From the NCBI RefSeq assembly GCF_002115745.1, contig NZ_JFKB01000018.1:1-64000 (forward strand): DNA of 64,000 nt, read 5' to 3'. A program made the position numbers and the translations under genes. The stretch comes from Thalassospira alkalitolerans. Lineage in GTDB: Bacteria; Pseudomonadota; Alphaproteobacteria; Rhodospirillales; Thalassospiraceae. The notes under the pieces were generated by a model that searched no databases, was not told where the DNA came from, and saw only the letters and a list, made by a program, of their open reading frames with translations. Shown here piece after piece: positions 47,829 through 55,923 of this stretch (positions within the stretch are counted from its first letter, which is position 1; every line of letters starts with the position of its first letter).

Positions 47829-48226
47829 CTTGTTATGTATCTCGAGCCGACCGTCATTCCGATGGCTATATCTATCGGTTAGACTATATCAGTTCGATAT
47901 ATGTAGATTCTTAGTGTATCGAACTGATATAGTCAAATAAATACAATTAGCGGTTTCATGACGATCGACATGCCCCGTTTATTACAACTCGACCCGGTTC
48001 TTTAAGTTGTCTTGATCAAGCTTATCCAAACAGGTTTGATCCAGGCCCGGCTTCCCAAATTTTGGTTCGCCAAGTCCGGTTTGTCGAACCTGACCGATTT
48101 TGGGCGGTCGGGCGTCCGATTATGCATTCTCGGGCGCCGATTGCGTTTGTTTATGCATATTGAAACGATAGTGACGGCAAGGTGACGGAACAAAATGGCG
48201 TCAGCGAAAAGGACAGGTAATTTGAT
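47829..48226. other. Divergent control region of the RND operon and araC-type gene
   Basis: About 400 nt between divergent starts. The left part carries the PadR-like operator pair; the rest contains no supported gene. Confidence 0.55.
47882..47934. promoter_or_regulatory. Duplicated PadR-like operator
   Basis: GACTATATCAGTTCGATA (47882-47899) is repeated inverted as TATCGAACTGATATAGTC (47917-47934), a perfect 18-bp inverted repeat with a 17-nt spacer. Each arm contains a dyad TATC-N5-GATA, and the two dyad centres are 30 nt apart (about three turns). Confidence 0.6.
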
Positions 48227-49483
48227 ATGACGGTGGAATTTGCCAAGTATGCAGATGTCACAATCGCGGTGATCGGGCTTTTGCAGGGGGGCTTTCTGTG
48301 CCTGCTGCTGCGTGCCGAAGGCGTGCGCGCCTTTGCGGCAAACCGCTGGATGATGCTTTTCCTTGGCGGGGTGATGATCAATTTGTTCGATGATATTCTT
48401 GAACTGTTTGTCGACGGTCGCGGCGAAGCGCTGGCTGTCTTGTTCTCCTTTCCGGTCAATTTCATGATCGCGCCGGCAATTTATCTTTATTTCCGGGAAA
48501 TATCGGGCACAGCATCGCGTCGGCCGTGGATACATTTCCTGCTGGCCGGTTTGATTTTTAATCTGATGGCCTGGTTGGTGGCCATTGATGGGGTCAATGG
48601 TGTTCCCGTATCGGGGGATTATGTTATGCAATCGGCCGCGATCAGAAGTTTTTGCTGGTTTGCGATTTTTATGCAGTTAACCCTGTATATCTTCCTGCTT
48701 TGGCGGGTGTCGTGTCGCTATTTCCGTCAGACCCAAACACAGCTTGGTGCGGACCGGCGTGCGATGCAGCGCTGGATGGGTGTTATTTTGGGCGGCATCA
48801 GTCTGATTTTCGTCACCGTCGTTGTTAGCAAGATCATTTCGCTCTATCTGCCCGATGAATTGGAAATGACGGGCTCAGGGGCGGCCTTTGTGCTGGTGCT
48901 GTTTGCGATGAGTTACGTAATCGCGACCCAACCGGTGCTGTTTGTCATGCCCGAATGGCCCGGTGATGGCGATGGCGATGATGATCGTGGCGATGATGGT
49001 GACGGCGGGGCGGACGTGGAAAATGGCGCCCAGGTCAAAAATGACGCGCTAGGTGTTGGGATTGGTAATTCCGGCGCGGCAGTTCTTTCCCGTCCCTTGC
49101 TTGACGATGCCGGGGTTGCCACAGCGCGTCGACGGCTTGATGAAATTCGCAAGGCTGGCGATCTTTTGTTTGATCCCCTGATATCTTTGCCGAAACTGGC
49201 GCGTGCGGTGGGGATATCGTCCAATCAGCTATCTTATGTTTTAAACCATCATGTCGGGCAGAATTTCTTTGATTACGTCAATGGTGCCCGGATCGAGGAA
49301 GCCCGTGCGGTGCTTTTGGCTGAGCCGGACCGCACCATTCTTGATGTCGCGCTCAGCGTTGGTTTCAATTCGAAATCGACCTTTAATCTGGCGTTTAAAA
49401 AGATCACCGGCGAAACGCCAAGTGCGGTCAGATCAGGCGTTGGGGGGCTGATTGCGAGCGGGGCAGAAGATGACCGTAAATAA
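48227..49483 (+). CDS. Membrane-anchored AraC family regulator
   Basis: This 418-residue protein has about seven N-terminal membrane helices (residues 10-240; for example DVTIAVIGLLQGGFLCLLLR and FAIFMQLTLYIFLLW). A Gly/Asp-rich linker (GDGDGDDDRGDDGDGG) follows, then a C-terminal AraC HTH pair (LPKLARAVGISSNQLSYVLN and DVALSVGFNSKSTFNLAFKK). Membrane-bound AraC regulators of this layout sense envelope or small-molecule signals. It is divergent from the RND operon, but no partner is established. Confidence 0.88.
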   Translation: MTVEFAKYADVTIAVIGLLQGGFLCLLLRAEGVRAFAANRWMMLFLGGVMINLFDDILELFVDGRGEALAVLFSFPVNFMIAPAIYLYFREISGTASRRPWIHFLLAGLIFNLMAWLVAIDGVNGVPVSGDYVMQSAAIRSFCWFAIFMQLTLYIFLLWRVSCRYFRQTQTQLGADRRAMQRWMGVILGGISLIFVTVVVSKIISLYLPDELEMTGSGAAFVLVLFAMSYVIATQPVLFVMPEWPGDGDGDDDRGDDGDGGADVENGAQVKNDALGVGIGNSGAAVLSRPLLDDAGVATARRRLDEIRKAGDLLFDPLISLPKLARAVGISSNQLSYVLNHHVGQNFFDYVNGARIEEARAVLLAEPDRTILDVALSVGFNSKSTFNLAFKKITGETPSAVRSGVGGLIASGAEDDRK

Positions 49484-49510
49484 CGGCATCGCAAGGCCGG
49501 GGTTAAATCG

Positions 49511-49606
49511 CTAGCCCAGAACGAACCAGAACAAAAACACGGTTGCGGTCAAAAGCGACAGGGCATTGGCGCTCATCTGGAAAAATTCGGTCATATCAAT
49601 GGACAT
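49511..49606 (-). CDS. Single-helix small membrane protein, 31 aa
   Basis: A short frame at ATG 49606 follows AAAGGAAG at good spacing. The 31 residues contain one hydrophobic segment (ANALSLLTATVFLFWFVLG) that runs to the C-terminus. The frame continues upstream to 49756, but that extension has no membrane-protein character. It is too short for family assignment; the ribosome-binding site and helix support it moderately. Confidence 0.5.
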   Translation of the reverse strand: MSIDMTEFFQMSANALSLLTATVFLFWFVLG

Positions 49607-49682
49607 GGGGCTTCCTTTGTCTTGGCGGGAATTTTTCCGCCATCGGCACATAATGGGGAAATCAAGGGGCGGCGGGGAAGGA

Positions 49683-49907
49683 TCAAATCGGGTTGGTCGA
49701 GGTAAAGCGGGCCTGATAAAGCTCGTTCCCCTGATCGTCGAAAAGGGCAAAGGCATCGGGTTCTTGCGGCATTCCGGTATCTTTTAAAAGGCTTTCTGCC
49801 TGTGTGATCGCGTCTTTAAGGTTGGGCGATACGCAGTAAATCCGGTTTAACCGTGCACGGGCTGTCGATCCGTTATGCAGGCGAAAGAACTCGATCCTGA
49901 TTGGCAT
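49683..49907 (-). CDS. Small hypothetical protein, 74 aa
   Basis: The frame is best started at ATG 49907, 4 nt after the stop of the upstream gene, which suggests translational coupling. The 74 residues begin MPIRIEFFRLHNGSTARARL and contain VSPNLKDAITQAESLLKDTG. The layout is like the short alphaproteobacterial proteins that pair a beta-rich start with a central helix. No function is recognised. An upstream ATG at 50027 would overlap the neighbour and is less likely. Confidence 0.6.
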   Translation of the reverse strand: MPIRIEFFRLHNGSTARARLNRIYCVSPNLKDAITQAESLLKDTGMPQEPDAFALFDDQGNELYQARFTSTNPI

Positions 49908-49911
49908 GATG

Positions 49912-50316
49912 TCAATGCGTCCGTTGATCGGGCTGTGTTTGGGGCGATGCCAAATCCGGGTCTGTTCCATTGGTGGTGGTGCTGTCGCTGGTGCTGGTGC
50001 CTTCATCATCCATTTCGGCTTTGCCAATCATGCGCGCACGTTCCTTGTCGCGCATCGGATCGGAATCAAGCATCAGGGCGGCTTCAAGGATGGATGGGTC
50101 GATGCTGATGGTGTGCTCGGCAAGGTCTTTGCCGCTGCCTGACCAGACAGTCATCTTGCATTCGACCTTTTTATAGCTGCGCGTTGCCGCCATGATGTCA
50201 AGTTCTTCAAGGGTTTCGACCTCATAGCTGCCCGCCGAGTACAGGCCGTCGTGTCCTTCCAGCCGGAACGGATAGAAAAAGTTTACGGTTCTGTGGGTGG
50301 TTCGGGTGATGGTCAT
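49912..50316 (-). CDS. Hypothetical protein, 134 aa
   Basis: From ATG 50316 (AAGGAG upstream) the protein has 134 residues. Its start, RTVNFFYPFRLEGHDGLYSA and GSYEVETLEEL, matches a pattern I know from unannotated alphaproteobacterial proteins, with a conserved PF-x-L-x-G and AGSYxVET. ISIDPSILEAALMLDSDP follows. The C-terminal 25 residues are low-complexity (Ser, Thr, Asp, Pro, Gln). It forms an operon with the 74-residue gene. Confidence 0.7.
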   Translation of the reverse strand: MTITRTTHRTVNFFYPFRLEGHDGLYSAGSYEVETLEELDIMAATRSYKKVECKMTVWSGSGKDLAEHTISIDPSILEAALMLDSDPMRDKERARMIGKAEMDDEGTSTSDSTTTNGTDPDLASPQTQPDQRTH

Positions 50317-50351
50317 AATCCAAGCTCCTTGCACGTCTGCAGAAGGAACCA

Positions 50352-50384
50352 AAACCGGCGGGGGATTACTCCCTTCGCCGGTTT
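50352..50384 (-). terminator. Terminator of the 59-residue gene
   Basis: AAACCGGCG / CGCCGGTTT (50352-50360, 50376-50384) is a perfect 9-bp stem. On the minus strand it is followed by TTTTGG. Confidence 0.65.
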
Positions 50385-50394
50385 GTTGAAATAG

Positions 50395-50574
50395 CTATTG
50401 CGCAGGTGCCTGTGTGGCGGCGGGGTTTGTCGCCTGTTTCACTGTTGGCGGGCCTTCAAGCGGTGAATGCTCGGGCTGCGCAACCGGAATTTCAATCGGT
50501 CTGCCTTCCAGCGGTTCCGCGGGCTTCTTCTTCTCGGAATTCACATGGCTCAGAGAAAAGCTGCGAAAAGACAT
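50395..50574 (-). CDS. Small Pro-rich hypothetical protein, 59 aa
   Basis: The start is ATG 50574, with AGGA 7 nt upstream. The 59-residue protein has a basic N-terminal half (KKKPAEP) and a Pro/Ala/Gln-rich C-terminus. There is no membrane segment or signal peptide, and it is probably disordered. A terminator hairpin follows. The extended frame to 50616 is less well supported. Confidence 0.5.
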   Translation of the reverse strand: MSFRSFSLSHVNSEKKKPAEPLEGRPIEIPVAQPEHSPLEGPPTVKQATNPAATQAPAQ

Positions 50575-50840
50575 TTTGTCCTGCTTTCTGTTGCGGAGGG
50601 AAAAAGAAGCCTCCACTCATAGAAATGGTCAGGATGACCTGCAAAAGCAAACCTGGCGCTGCCTGATTTCCCGCTAAAGTCGTGTAATACCTTGATTTAC
50701 CTTGCGGATTTCAGGATTATTTATTTTCAATCTTGGGATTATCAGTTTGCAATTAATACGCGCATAGGAAGTGTTTTTCCGCTATGTTTTTAAGGATATA
50801 ATGGAAATTTTCCGGGAATTGACCCGAAATTGCAGGCGGA

Positions 50841-51632
50841 TCACATCCCGCGCAGATTGCCCCAGACATGAACATGCCATTGCGGCAGGACGCGGATATC
50901 AAACCATTTGCGCGCCGATACCTCGTCCACCAGCCAGCGATAGCGTGCGGTCAGGCCCGCGATATCAACGCCATTTGCCCCATCGGGATGCGGTTCTGCC
51001 GGGGTGGTGTTGACCGGTTGCAGGCAGACCGGAATATCGGGATGCAATTTGCGGACATAATCGGCAAACATCAAATCATCGGCGTCGCGCACCGGGAATT
51101 TAAGCGTAATCGCCGGGCCGTTCAGCACACCATTGGTCCGTGCGGCATCAATACAGGCCGCAAGGGCGTCGGGATCAAAATCGGTGCTGGAACTTGGCGG
51201 TTTGGGGCTGATTGTCAGGTAATCAAGATCGGCAAACCAGTCACGTGCGATGCTGCCCTGGGTTTCAATGGCAAAGGTAAAGCCATCGCGGTGGCCCATG
51301 GCAATTAACCCGCCCAACGGCTGGATCGCCGGGTTACCGCCCGAAAGCGTGACAAGGATCGGCTTGCCGCCCGAAAGCGTTTTGACCTGTGACAGGACAT
51401 CACCCGCACTGCTTGGTTTCCAATCGGCGCGAAACGCCGGATCAACCGCATAAAGCGTATCGCACCAGGAACAGCGAAAATCACAGCCCCCCGTTCGGAC
51501 AAATACCGTCGGCACGCCAATAAGGCTGCCTTCGCCCTGAACGGTTGGGCCAAAAATCTCGGATATGCGGATTTTATCGCGGTAATCGGTGGTGTCGTCA
51601 TCGGTGTTATGGCGGATGTCACGGGCCGTCAT
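50841..51632 (-). CDS. queE: 7-carboxy-7-deazaguanine synthase QueE
   Basis: This radical SAM enzyme converts 6-carboxytetrahydropterin to 7-carboxy-7-deazaguanine in preQ0/queuosine synthesis. The Cys motif is visible as CDFRCSWCD, with FGPTVQGEGSLIGVPTVFVR before it and VTLSGGNPAI after. The start at ATG 51632 overlaps the queD stop by 4 nt, giving 263 residues; ATG 51650 is an alternative. It is the last gene of the queC-queD-queE set. Confidence 0.95.
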   Translation of the reverse strand: MTARDIRHNTDDDTTDYRDKIRISEIFGPTVQGEGSLIGVPTVFVRTGGCDFRCSWCDTLYAVDPAFRADWKPSSAGDVLSQVKTLSGGKPILVTLSGGNPAIQPLGGLIAMGHRDGFTFAIETQGSIARDWFADLDYLTISPKPPSSSTDFDPDALAACIDAARTNGVLNGPAITLKFPVRDADDLMFADYVRKLHPDIPVCLQPVNTTPAEPHPDGANGVDIAGLTARYRWLVDEVSARKWFDIRVLPQWHVHVWGNLRGM

Positions 51633-51985
51633 GGTCGGTATTCCGCCCATGTTTTCGGGGTTTCAGAAACCCGCACCGCCGTGACCTCCGGCCAGCGATC
51701 ATGGGCCCAGTCGTAAAAGAACAGCGCAAGTCGTTCCGCCGTTGGATGATCATGACCCAGCACCTCGTTCAAATGCCGGTGATCAAAGACGTCATCGATC
51801 ATGGTTTTAAGCGGGCCAAGTTCGCGGTAATCGCGGACAAAACCGCGTGCGTCAAGGCTGGCTCCGCGCAGTTCGACCTCGACAATATAATTATGCCCGT
51901 GCAGGCGCGAACACGGGTGATCGGCATCCAGCCCGGCCAATTGATGGCTGGCGGAAAAGGCGAATTGTTTGGTGATGGTGAACAT
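51629..51985 (-). CDS. queD: 6-carboxytetrahydropterin synthase QueD
   Basis: This 118-residue enzyme makes 6-carboxytetrahydropterin from dihydroneopterin triphosphate. Zinc-binding His residues are in SASHQL and RLHGHNY, and the catalytic Cys is in HPCSRLHG. The start at ATG 51985 gives the family length; the frame runs on to 52108 without conserved sequence. It overlaps queE by 4 nt. Confidence 0.94.
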   Translation of the reverse strand: MFTITKQFAFSASHQLAGLDADHPCSRLHGHNYIVEVELRGASLDARGFVRDYRELGPLKTMIDDVFDHRHLNEVLGHDHPTAERLALFFYDWAHDRWPEVTAVRVSETPKTWAEYRP

Positions 51986-52128
51986 CTGTATGCTTTCGAT
52001 ACGGCGCGCCCATGCCCGCGATATGGCGGAGGGCCTGCGGCCGGGTTGGTTTTGTTTAAAGGTTGCTGTCTTGGCTGTGGCGTGACGGATGCCCGCCGCA
52101 GCAGACATGACGAGGATGAGGCGCCGTC

Positions 52129-52148
52129 ACTCCCGCGCATGCGGGAGT
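52129..52148. repeat. Short palindromic hairpin element in the queC-queD gap
   Basis: ACTCCCGC-GCAT-GCGGGAGT is a perfect 8-bp stem with a 4-nt loop. It resembles the interspersed palindromic elements with core TCCCGC...GCGGGA that are scattered in many alphaproteobacterial genomes. Only this copy is present in the window. Confidence 0.45.
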
Positions 52149-52178
52149 CCATGGTGCCCCGTGTTCAGTCCAGCAGGC

Positions 52179-52928
52179 TCAATCCCCGGAAGGCGGGCTT
52201 TCGGCTTCTGCTTCTGCGCCAAGGGTTCGCGCCATATGCGCCGCACGGGCCTGTTTCCAATACTCGCGATCTTCATACACCGTCGGATCGGGCACACGGG
52301 CCAGTTCAAGCGCCTCGCGCCGCTCCACACAGGTGCCACAGCGCCCGCAATGGGTTTCATGGCCCTTGTAACACGACCATGTGCGATCAATCGGCACCGC
52401 CAGACGCCCGGCTTCAAGCGCGATGTCGGCCTTGGATACATTCACAAATGGCGTATAGAGTGTCACATCACGCACCCCTTCAAGGGCGTGGTTCTGCATG
52501 GTCTGAAACGATGTGATAAAATCGGGACGGCAATCGGGATAGATGAAATGATCCCCGCCATGAACCGCCGCGGCCACGGCATCGGCCCCGGCGGCGGCCG
52601 CTGCGCCAAAGGCCACGGCGAACATGATGGCATTGCGGTTGGGCACCACGGTAATGCGCATGGTTTCTTCGGCGTAATGGCCATCGGGCACATCAATATC
52701 ATCACTGGTCAGCGATGATCCGCCCAGCAACGCGCCAACCGATGTCAAATCAACCACATGGTGTTTGACGCCAAGATCGGATGCGGCACGGGCGGCATAA
52801 TCCAGTTCCTTTTTATGGCGTTGGCCATAATCGAACGAAATCAGGGAATGCAAGCTGTGCTCGCGCGCGACCTTATAGGCCAGCGTGACGGAATCCAACC
52901 CGCCAGAGCAGACGACAATCGTCTTCAT
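52179..52928 (-). CDS. queC: 7-cyano-7-deazaguanine synthase QueC
   Basis: This ATP-dependent enzyme of 249 residues makes preQ0 from 7-carboxy-7-deazaguanine and ammonia. The PP-loop is VVCSGGLDSVTLAYKVA. The C-terminal zinc-binding site is CYKGHETHCGRCGTC. VPNRNAIMFAVAFGAA is conserved in QueC. The frame extends upstream to 53054 without conservation. queC is separated from queD by about 190 nt that carry a palindromic element. No queF or folE is in the window. Confidence 0.96.
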   Translation of the reverse strand: MKTIVVCSGGLDSVTLAYKVAREHSLHSLISFDYGQRHKKELDYAARAASDLGVKHHVVDLTSVGALLGGSSLTSDDIDVPDGHYAEETMRITVVPNRNAIMFAVAFGAAAAAGADAVAAAVHGGDHFIYPDCRPDFITSFQTMQNHALEGVRDVTLYTPFVNVSKADIALEAGRLAVPIDRTWSCYKGHETHCGRCGTCVERREALELARVPDPTVYEDREYWKQARAAHMARTLGAEAEAESPPSGD

Positions 52929-53235
52929 ATGTTTAGTCTTTCGTGTTTTTAACCTGGTGCTACGACAGGGGGAGGGGACGCAAAGCAATACGTTTCCTCG
53001 CCAGACGGGCCGTTTGTCATGTGTGCGGCGTAAATGCAAGGCGATTTGGCGCATGGGTCAAATGCATTTTGCAAAACCAGTCGCAAAACCCAATCGCAAA
53101 ACCATGGCGTGTTTTACGCATTGATCCGCGCCATTTTATTTCAATGAATATTGGTCATTTGTTGACCCATATCAGCGCGCTGAATCTGGAATGCTTTTAA
53201 CCTGCTGAATAGATTAATAAACACAGGAGACGGCA
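52929..53235. other. Intergenic region between queC and the dehydrogenase
   Basis: About 306 nt. It holds three copies of GCAAAACC (53071, 53083, 53096) spaced 12-13 nt and the ribosome-binding site of the dehydrogenase (ACAGGAGAC). No gene is supported. Confidence 0.5.
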
Positions 53236-54309
53236 ATGAAAGCACTTCGTTTCTACGCGGCAAAAGATTTGCGTATCGAGGAAATACAGGAGCCGTCACC
53301 CGGACCGGGGCAGGTAAAAATCCGCAATCACTATGTCGGGATTTGCGGCACGGATTTGCATGAATATCTGCATGGGCCGATCTTTATCCCCAAGGAAAAT
53401 GAATCCCATCCCTATTCCGGCGCGACCATCCCGCAGGTTCTGGGCCATGAATTTGGCGGCGTGATCGAAGAAATCGGCGACGGTGTTACCAATGTCAAAG
53501 TCGGCGACCGCGTTTCGGTGCAGCCCTTGGTGATGGCACGCGAAGGGGAATATTTCTCGGATCGCGGGATGTTCCAGCTTAATACCGGTCTGGCGCTTGT
53601 CGGGCTAAGCTGGCAGTCGGGCGGTATGTCCGGGGCGGCTGTGGTAAATGATTATAATGTGTTCAAGGTTCCAGACGCGCTAAGCGATCAGGAAGCCGCC
53701 CTTGTCGAACCGACGGCGGTTTGTGTTTATGCCTGTGATCGCGGTGGTGTTACCGGCGGGCAATCGGTGTTTGTTTCCGGGGCCGGGCCGATTGGCATCC
53801 TGACCTTGCTGTCGGCCAAGGCCTTTGGCGCGACGCAGCTTTTTGTCTCGGACCTCAATGATACGCGCCTTGACCTTGCACGTGAAATCCTGCCCGAAGT
53901 CATTACACTTAACCCGGCACGCGATAATGTTGGCGATGTTATCCGCAGCAAAACCCTTGGCGGGGTTGGTTGTGATGTGGCGCTTGAATGTGTTGGCAAT
54001 GAAAAGGCGCTGCAATCTTGTGTTGATGCGGTGCGCAAGCATGGTGTGGTCGTGCAGGTTGGCGTCCATCCCGGCGAGGGCAAGATCAACTGGTTTGATG
54101 TGACCTTTAAGAATATCGATATTCGCGGGTCTTGGTGCTATCCGACCTATCTGTGGCCACGCGTCATGGATTTGATCGCAACCGGTGCCATTCCGGCGAA
54201 AAAGGTCGTGACCAAAAACATCAAACTTGATGATGCCGTGACCGAGGGCTTTGACACGCTGTGTGATCCGGCGGGCGCGCATCTTAAAATCCTGATTGAT
54301 GTGACCTGA
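53236..54309 (+). CDS. Zinc-dependent alcohol dehydrogenase, 2,3-butanediol type
   Basis: This 357-residue MDR-family dehydrogenase has the catalytic zinc ligands Cys37 (VGICGTDLHE) and His71-Glu72 (LGHEFGG). The four-Cys structural zinc lobe is absent, as in the BdhA group of butanediol dehydrogenases. The NAD-binding motif is GAGPIGILTLLSAKAFGA. By subgroup resemblance it is likely to oxidise 2,3-butanediol or acetoin, but sorbitol-like substrates cannot be excluded. It is monocistronic with a terminator downstream. Confidence 0.88.
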   Translation: MKALRFYAAKDLRIEEIQEPSPGPGQVKIRNHYVGICGTDLHEYLHGPIFIPKENESHPYSGATIPQVLGHEFGGVIEEIGDGVTNVKVGDRVSVQPLVMAREGEYFSDRGMFQLNTGLALVGLSWQSGGMSGAAVVNDYNVFKVPDALSDQEAALVEPTAVCVYACDRGGVTGGQSVFVSGAGPIGILTLLSAKAFGATQLFVSDLNDTRLDLAREILPEVITLNPARDNVGDVIRSKTLGGVGCDVALECVGNEKALQSCVDAVRKHGVVVQVGVHPGEGKINWFDVTFKNIDIRGSWCYPTYLWPRVMDLIATGAIPAKKVVTKNIKLDDAVTEGFDTLCDPAGAHLKILIDVT

Positions 54310-54369
54310 CCTTCAAAAAATCCCGATGCAGTCCGGCACGTTCGGGCCGTATCGCGGAATGCCTGATTT

Positions 54370-54408
54370 CAAATACCCCTGCCATCTGGCGGGGGTATTT
54401 GCTTTTGG
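54370..54408 (+). terminator. Terminator after the dehydrogenase gene
   Basis: Perfect 10-bp stem CAAATACCCC / GGGGTATTTG (54370-54379, 54392-54401) followed by CTTTTG. Confidence 0.75.
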
Positions 54409-54477
54409 GGCCGGGATTTTTGCCGTGACTAAGGCTGGTGGTGCTGCGGTTGATGCGGCGGCGCGGCGGCGACCTGC

Positions 54478-55347
54478 TTAAGGCTTGCGGCCTGAAAGCA
54501 CATGAAAACACATCGGAACCCGAAAATACCCGTCATCGATATGCGGGCGCAAGGCTTCGAACATTGCACCATCAATCGTGCCGCGCGCGCTATCGCTGGC
54601 ATCGCGCAGATGATGCCCAAACAACATCTCCATCTGCGGCTTCCAAAATGCGGCGCGCTCGGGAATGCGCCCGGCGGGTTTATGGTTGCTCAGGCTTACA
54701 TTCGAAAAACCCGCATCGCGCATTCGCGCACATGCCCCGTCCGCATCAGCAAAACCAAACAGATCAAGTCCGGTATCGGCAAACCCGGTGCCCAGAATAT
54801 TGCTTAAAACCGCATCCATCGCACAAAATAACGGATTATCGGCCATCGGTGCCCAAAGCATAAAGGCGGCCCGCCCGCCAGACCGCAAAACCCGATTACT
54901 TTCACGCAATGCCAGATCGGGATCAGAACAAAACATCACACCAAACCGGCACGAAATCGCATCAATCGAACTCGGCCCAAAGGGCAGCTTCTCCATATCC
55001 GCGGCCACAACCGATAAATTGGCAAGCCCCTCAGCCCCGGCTCGCTCCGCCAGCCCGGCACACATGCCCGGCACAATATCGGATGCGATGACATGGCCGC
55101 GCAAAGGCGCATCGCCAACATTGCCGTCATTGTCAGCATCCCCCGCCAACATCCGCGCAATCCCAAAGGCCGGCTCCCCAACCCCGGACGCCAGATCAAG
55201 CATGCTCAATTCGCGATCTTTCGCCGTCTGCGCCAAAGCAGGCAGATCCAGCGCCTTAATCAGATGCCGGTTGATCTTCTGTGCTGCGGGGGCCAGTTGG
55301 TCCGCCCAGTTCAGCCAGTCTGAGGAGAGGTGGTGCCAAGAGGTCAT
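54478..55347 (-). CDS. SAM-dependent methyltransferase
   Basis: This class I methyltransferase has 289 residues from ATG 55347. The SAM-binding site is SMLDLASGVGEPAFGIARML, followed by VIASDIVPGMCAGLAERAG and AADMEKLPFGPSSIDAISCRF, in the UbiE/type-11 manner. An Asp/Asn/Gly-rich insert (AGDADNDGNVGDAP) lies between the first two motifs. The substrate is unknown. It borders the AT-rich island on the right. Confidence 0.85.
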   Translation of the reverse strand: MTSWHHLSSDWLNWADQLAPAAQKINRHLIKALDLPALAQTAKDRELSMLDLASGVGEPAFGIARMLAGDADNDGNVGDAPLRGHVIASDIVPGMCAGLAERAGAEGLANLSVVAADMEKLPFGPSSIDAISCRFGVMFCSDPDLALRESNRVLRSGGRAAFMLWAPMADNPLFCAMDAVLSNILGTGFADTGLDLFGFADADGACARMRDAGFSNVSLSNHKPAGRIPERAAFWKPQMEMLFGHHLRDASDSARGTIDGAMFEALRPHIDDGYFRVPMCFHVLSGRKP

Positions 55348-55466
55348 TCTACTTATCGCCAAAAGAATTAATGTAATCGCTAGAGCGGGTTTATGAAGAA
55401 CAGTTGGTGCAATTTTATGGAAAAGATATCAACTTGCAATTTAAAGATGTTGATAGTCTAATAAAT

Positions 55467-55478
55467 GTACTTATTACT
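55467..55478 (+). repeat. Left copy of 12-bp direct repeat flanking the AT-rich island
   Basis: GTACTTATTACT, identical to 58336-58347. The pair brackets the three-gene AT-rich module and may be an integration footprint. Confidence 0.55.
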
Positions 55479-55524
55479 AGTTTTTTGTGGGGGGCGGTCT
55501 TGACTAAAACAAATAACCGATCAT

Positions 55525-55899
55525 ATGATCGGTCTCGGATGGGGTTTGGGAGTGGTGGCTGACCAAGAAAAGTGTCCGCGAGATGAGGCTGTATTGGCCT
55601 TTCGGAAAAGGAGGTGGAGTCAAGGGATACCTCCTAAAGAGCCATCACAAATCCAGCCGCATCTCGTTATCAATCCTGAAAGTCATTTTCCGTTCACGGT
55701 TCGAACGGCTGTGGCATGGTTGGCTGATCAAATTGAAGATGGCATTGAGCTTCAAAAGGTAATTCTGCGATTTCCTCCAGGGCAAGTGGCTTGGGAATTG
55801 GTCTGTGACCTTCCGCCAAACCTCAAACCTTTGTATGCAAAGTTTGTTGTCAAAGGTGGGACGGTAATATTGAGAAGTTTTCATCCCAGTGAAAGATAA
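55525..55899 (+). CDS. Small unknown protein, possible toxin of the module
   Basis: The gene codes for at most 124 residues from ATG 55525; GTG 55552 (GGGG upstream) would give 115. No family is recognised with certainty. The C-terminal half is predicted alpha/beta: ESHFPFTVRTAVAWLADQI, EDGIELQKVILRFPP, WELVCDLPP and LYAKFVVKGGTVILRSFHPS. The final two strands resemble the closing strands of RelE/MqsR/DUF4258-type small RNases, and the gene precedes an MqsA-like gene just as mqsR precedes mqsA. The toxin assignment is inference. The codon use is AT-rich. Confidence 0.6.
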   Translation: MIGLGWGLGVVADQEKCPRDEAVLAFRKRRWSQGIPPKEPSQIQPHLVINPESHFPFTVRTAVAWLADQIEDGIELQKVILRFPPGQVAWELVCDLPPNLKPLYAKFVVKGGTVILRSFHPSER

Positions 55900-55923
55900 C
55901 TTTAAGGTTCAAGGTGTCTCAAA

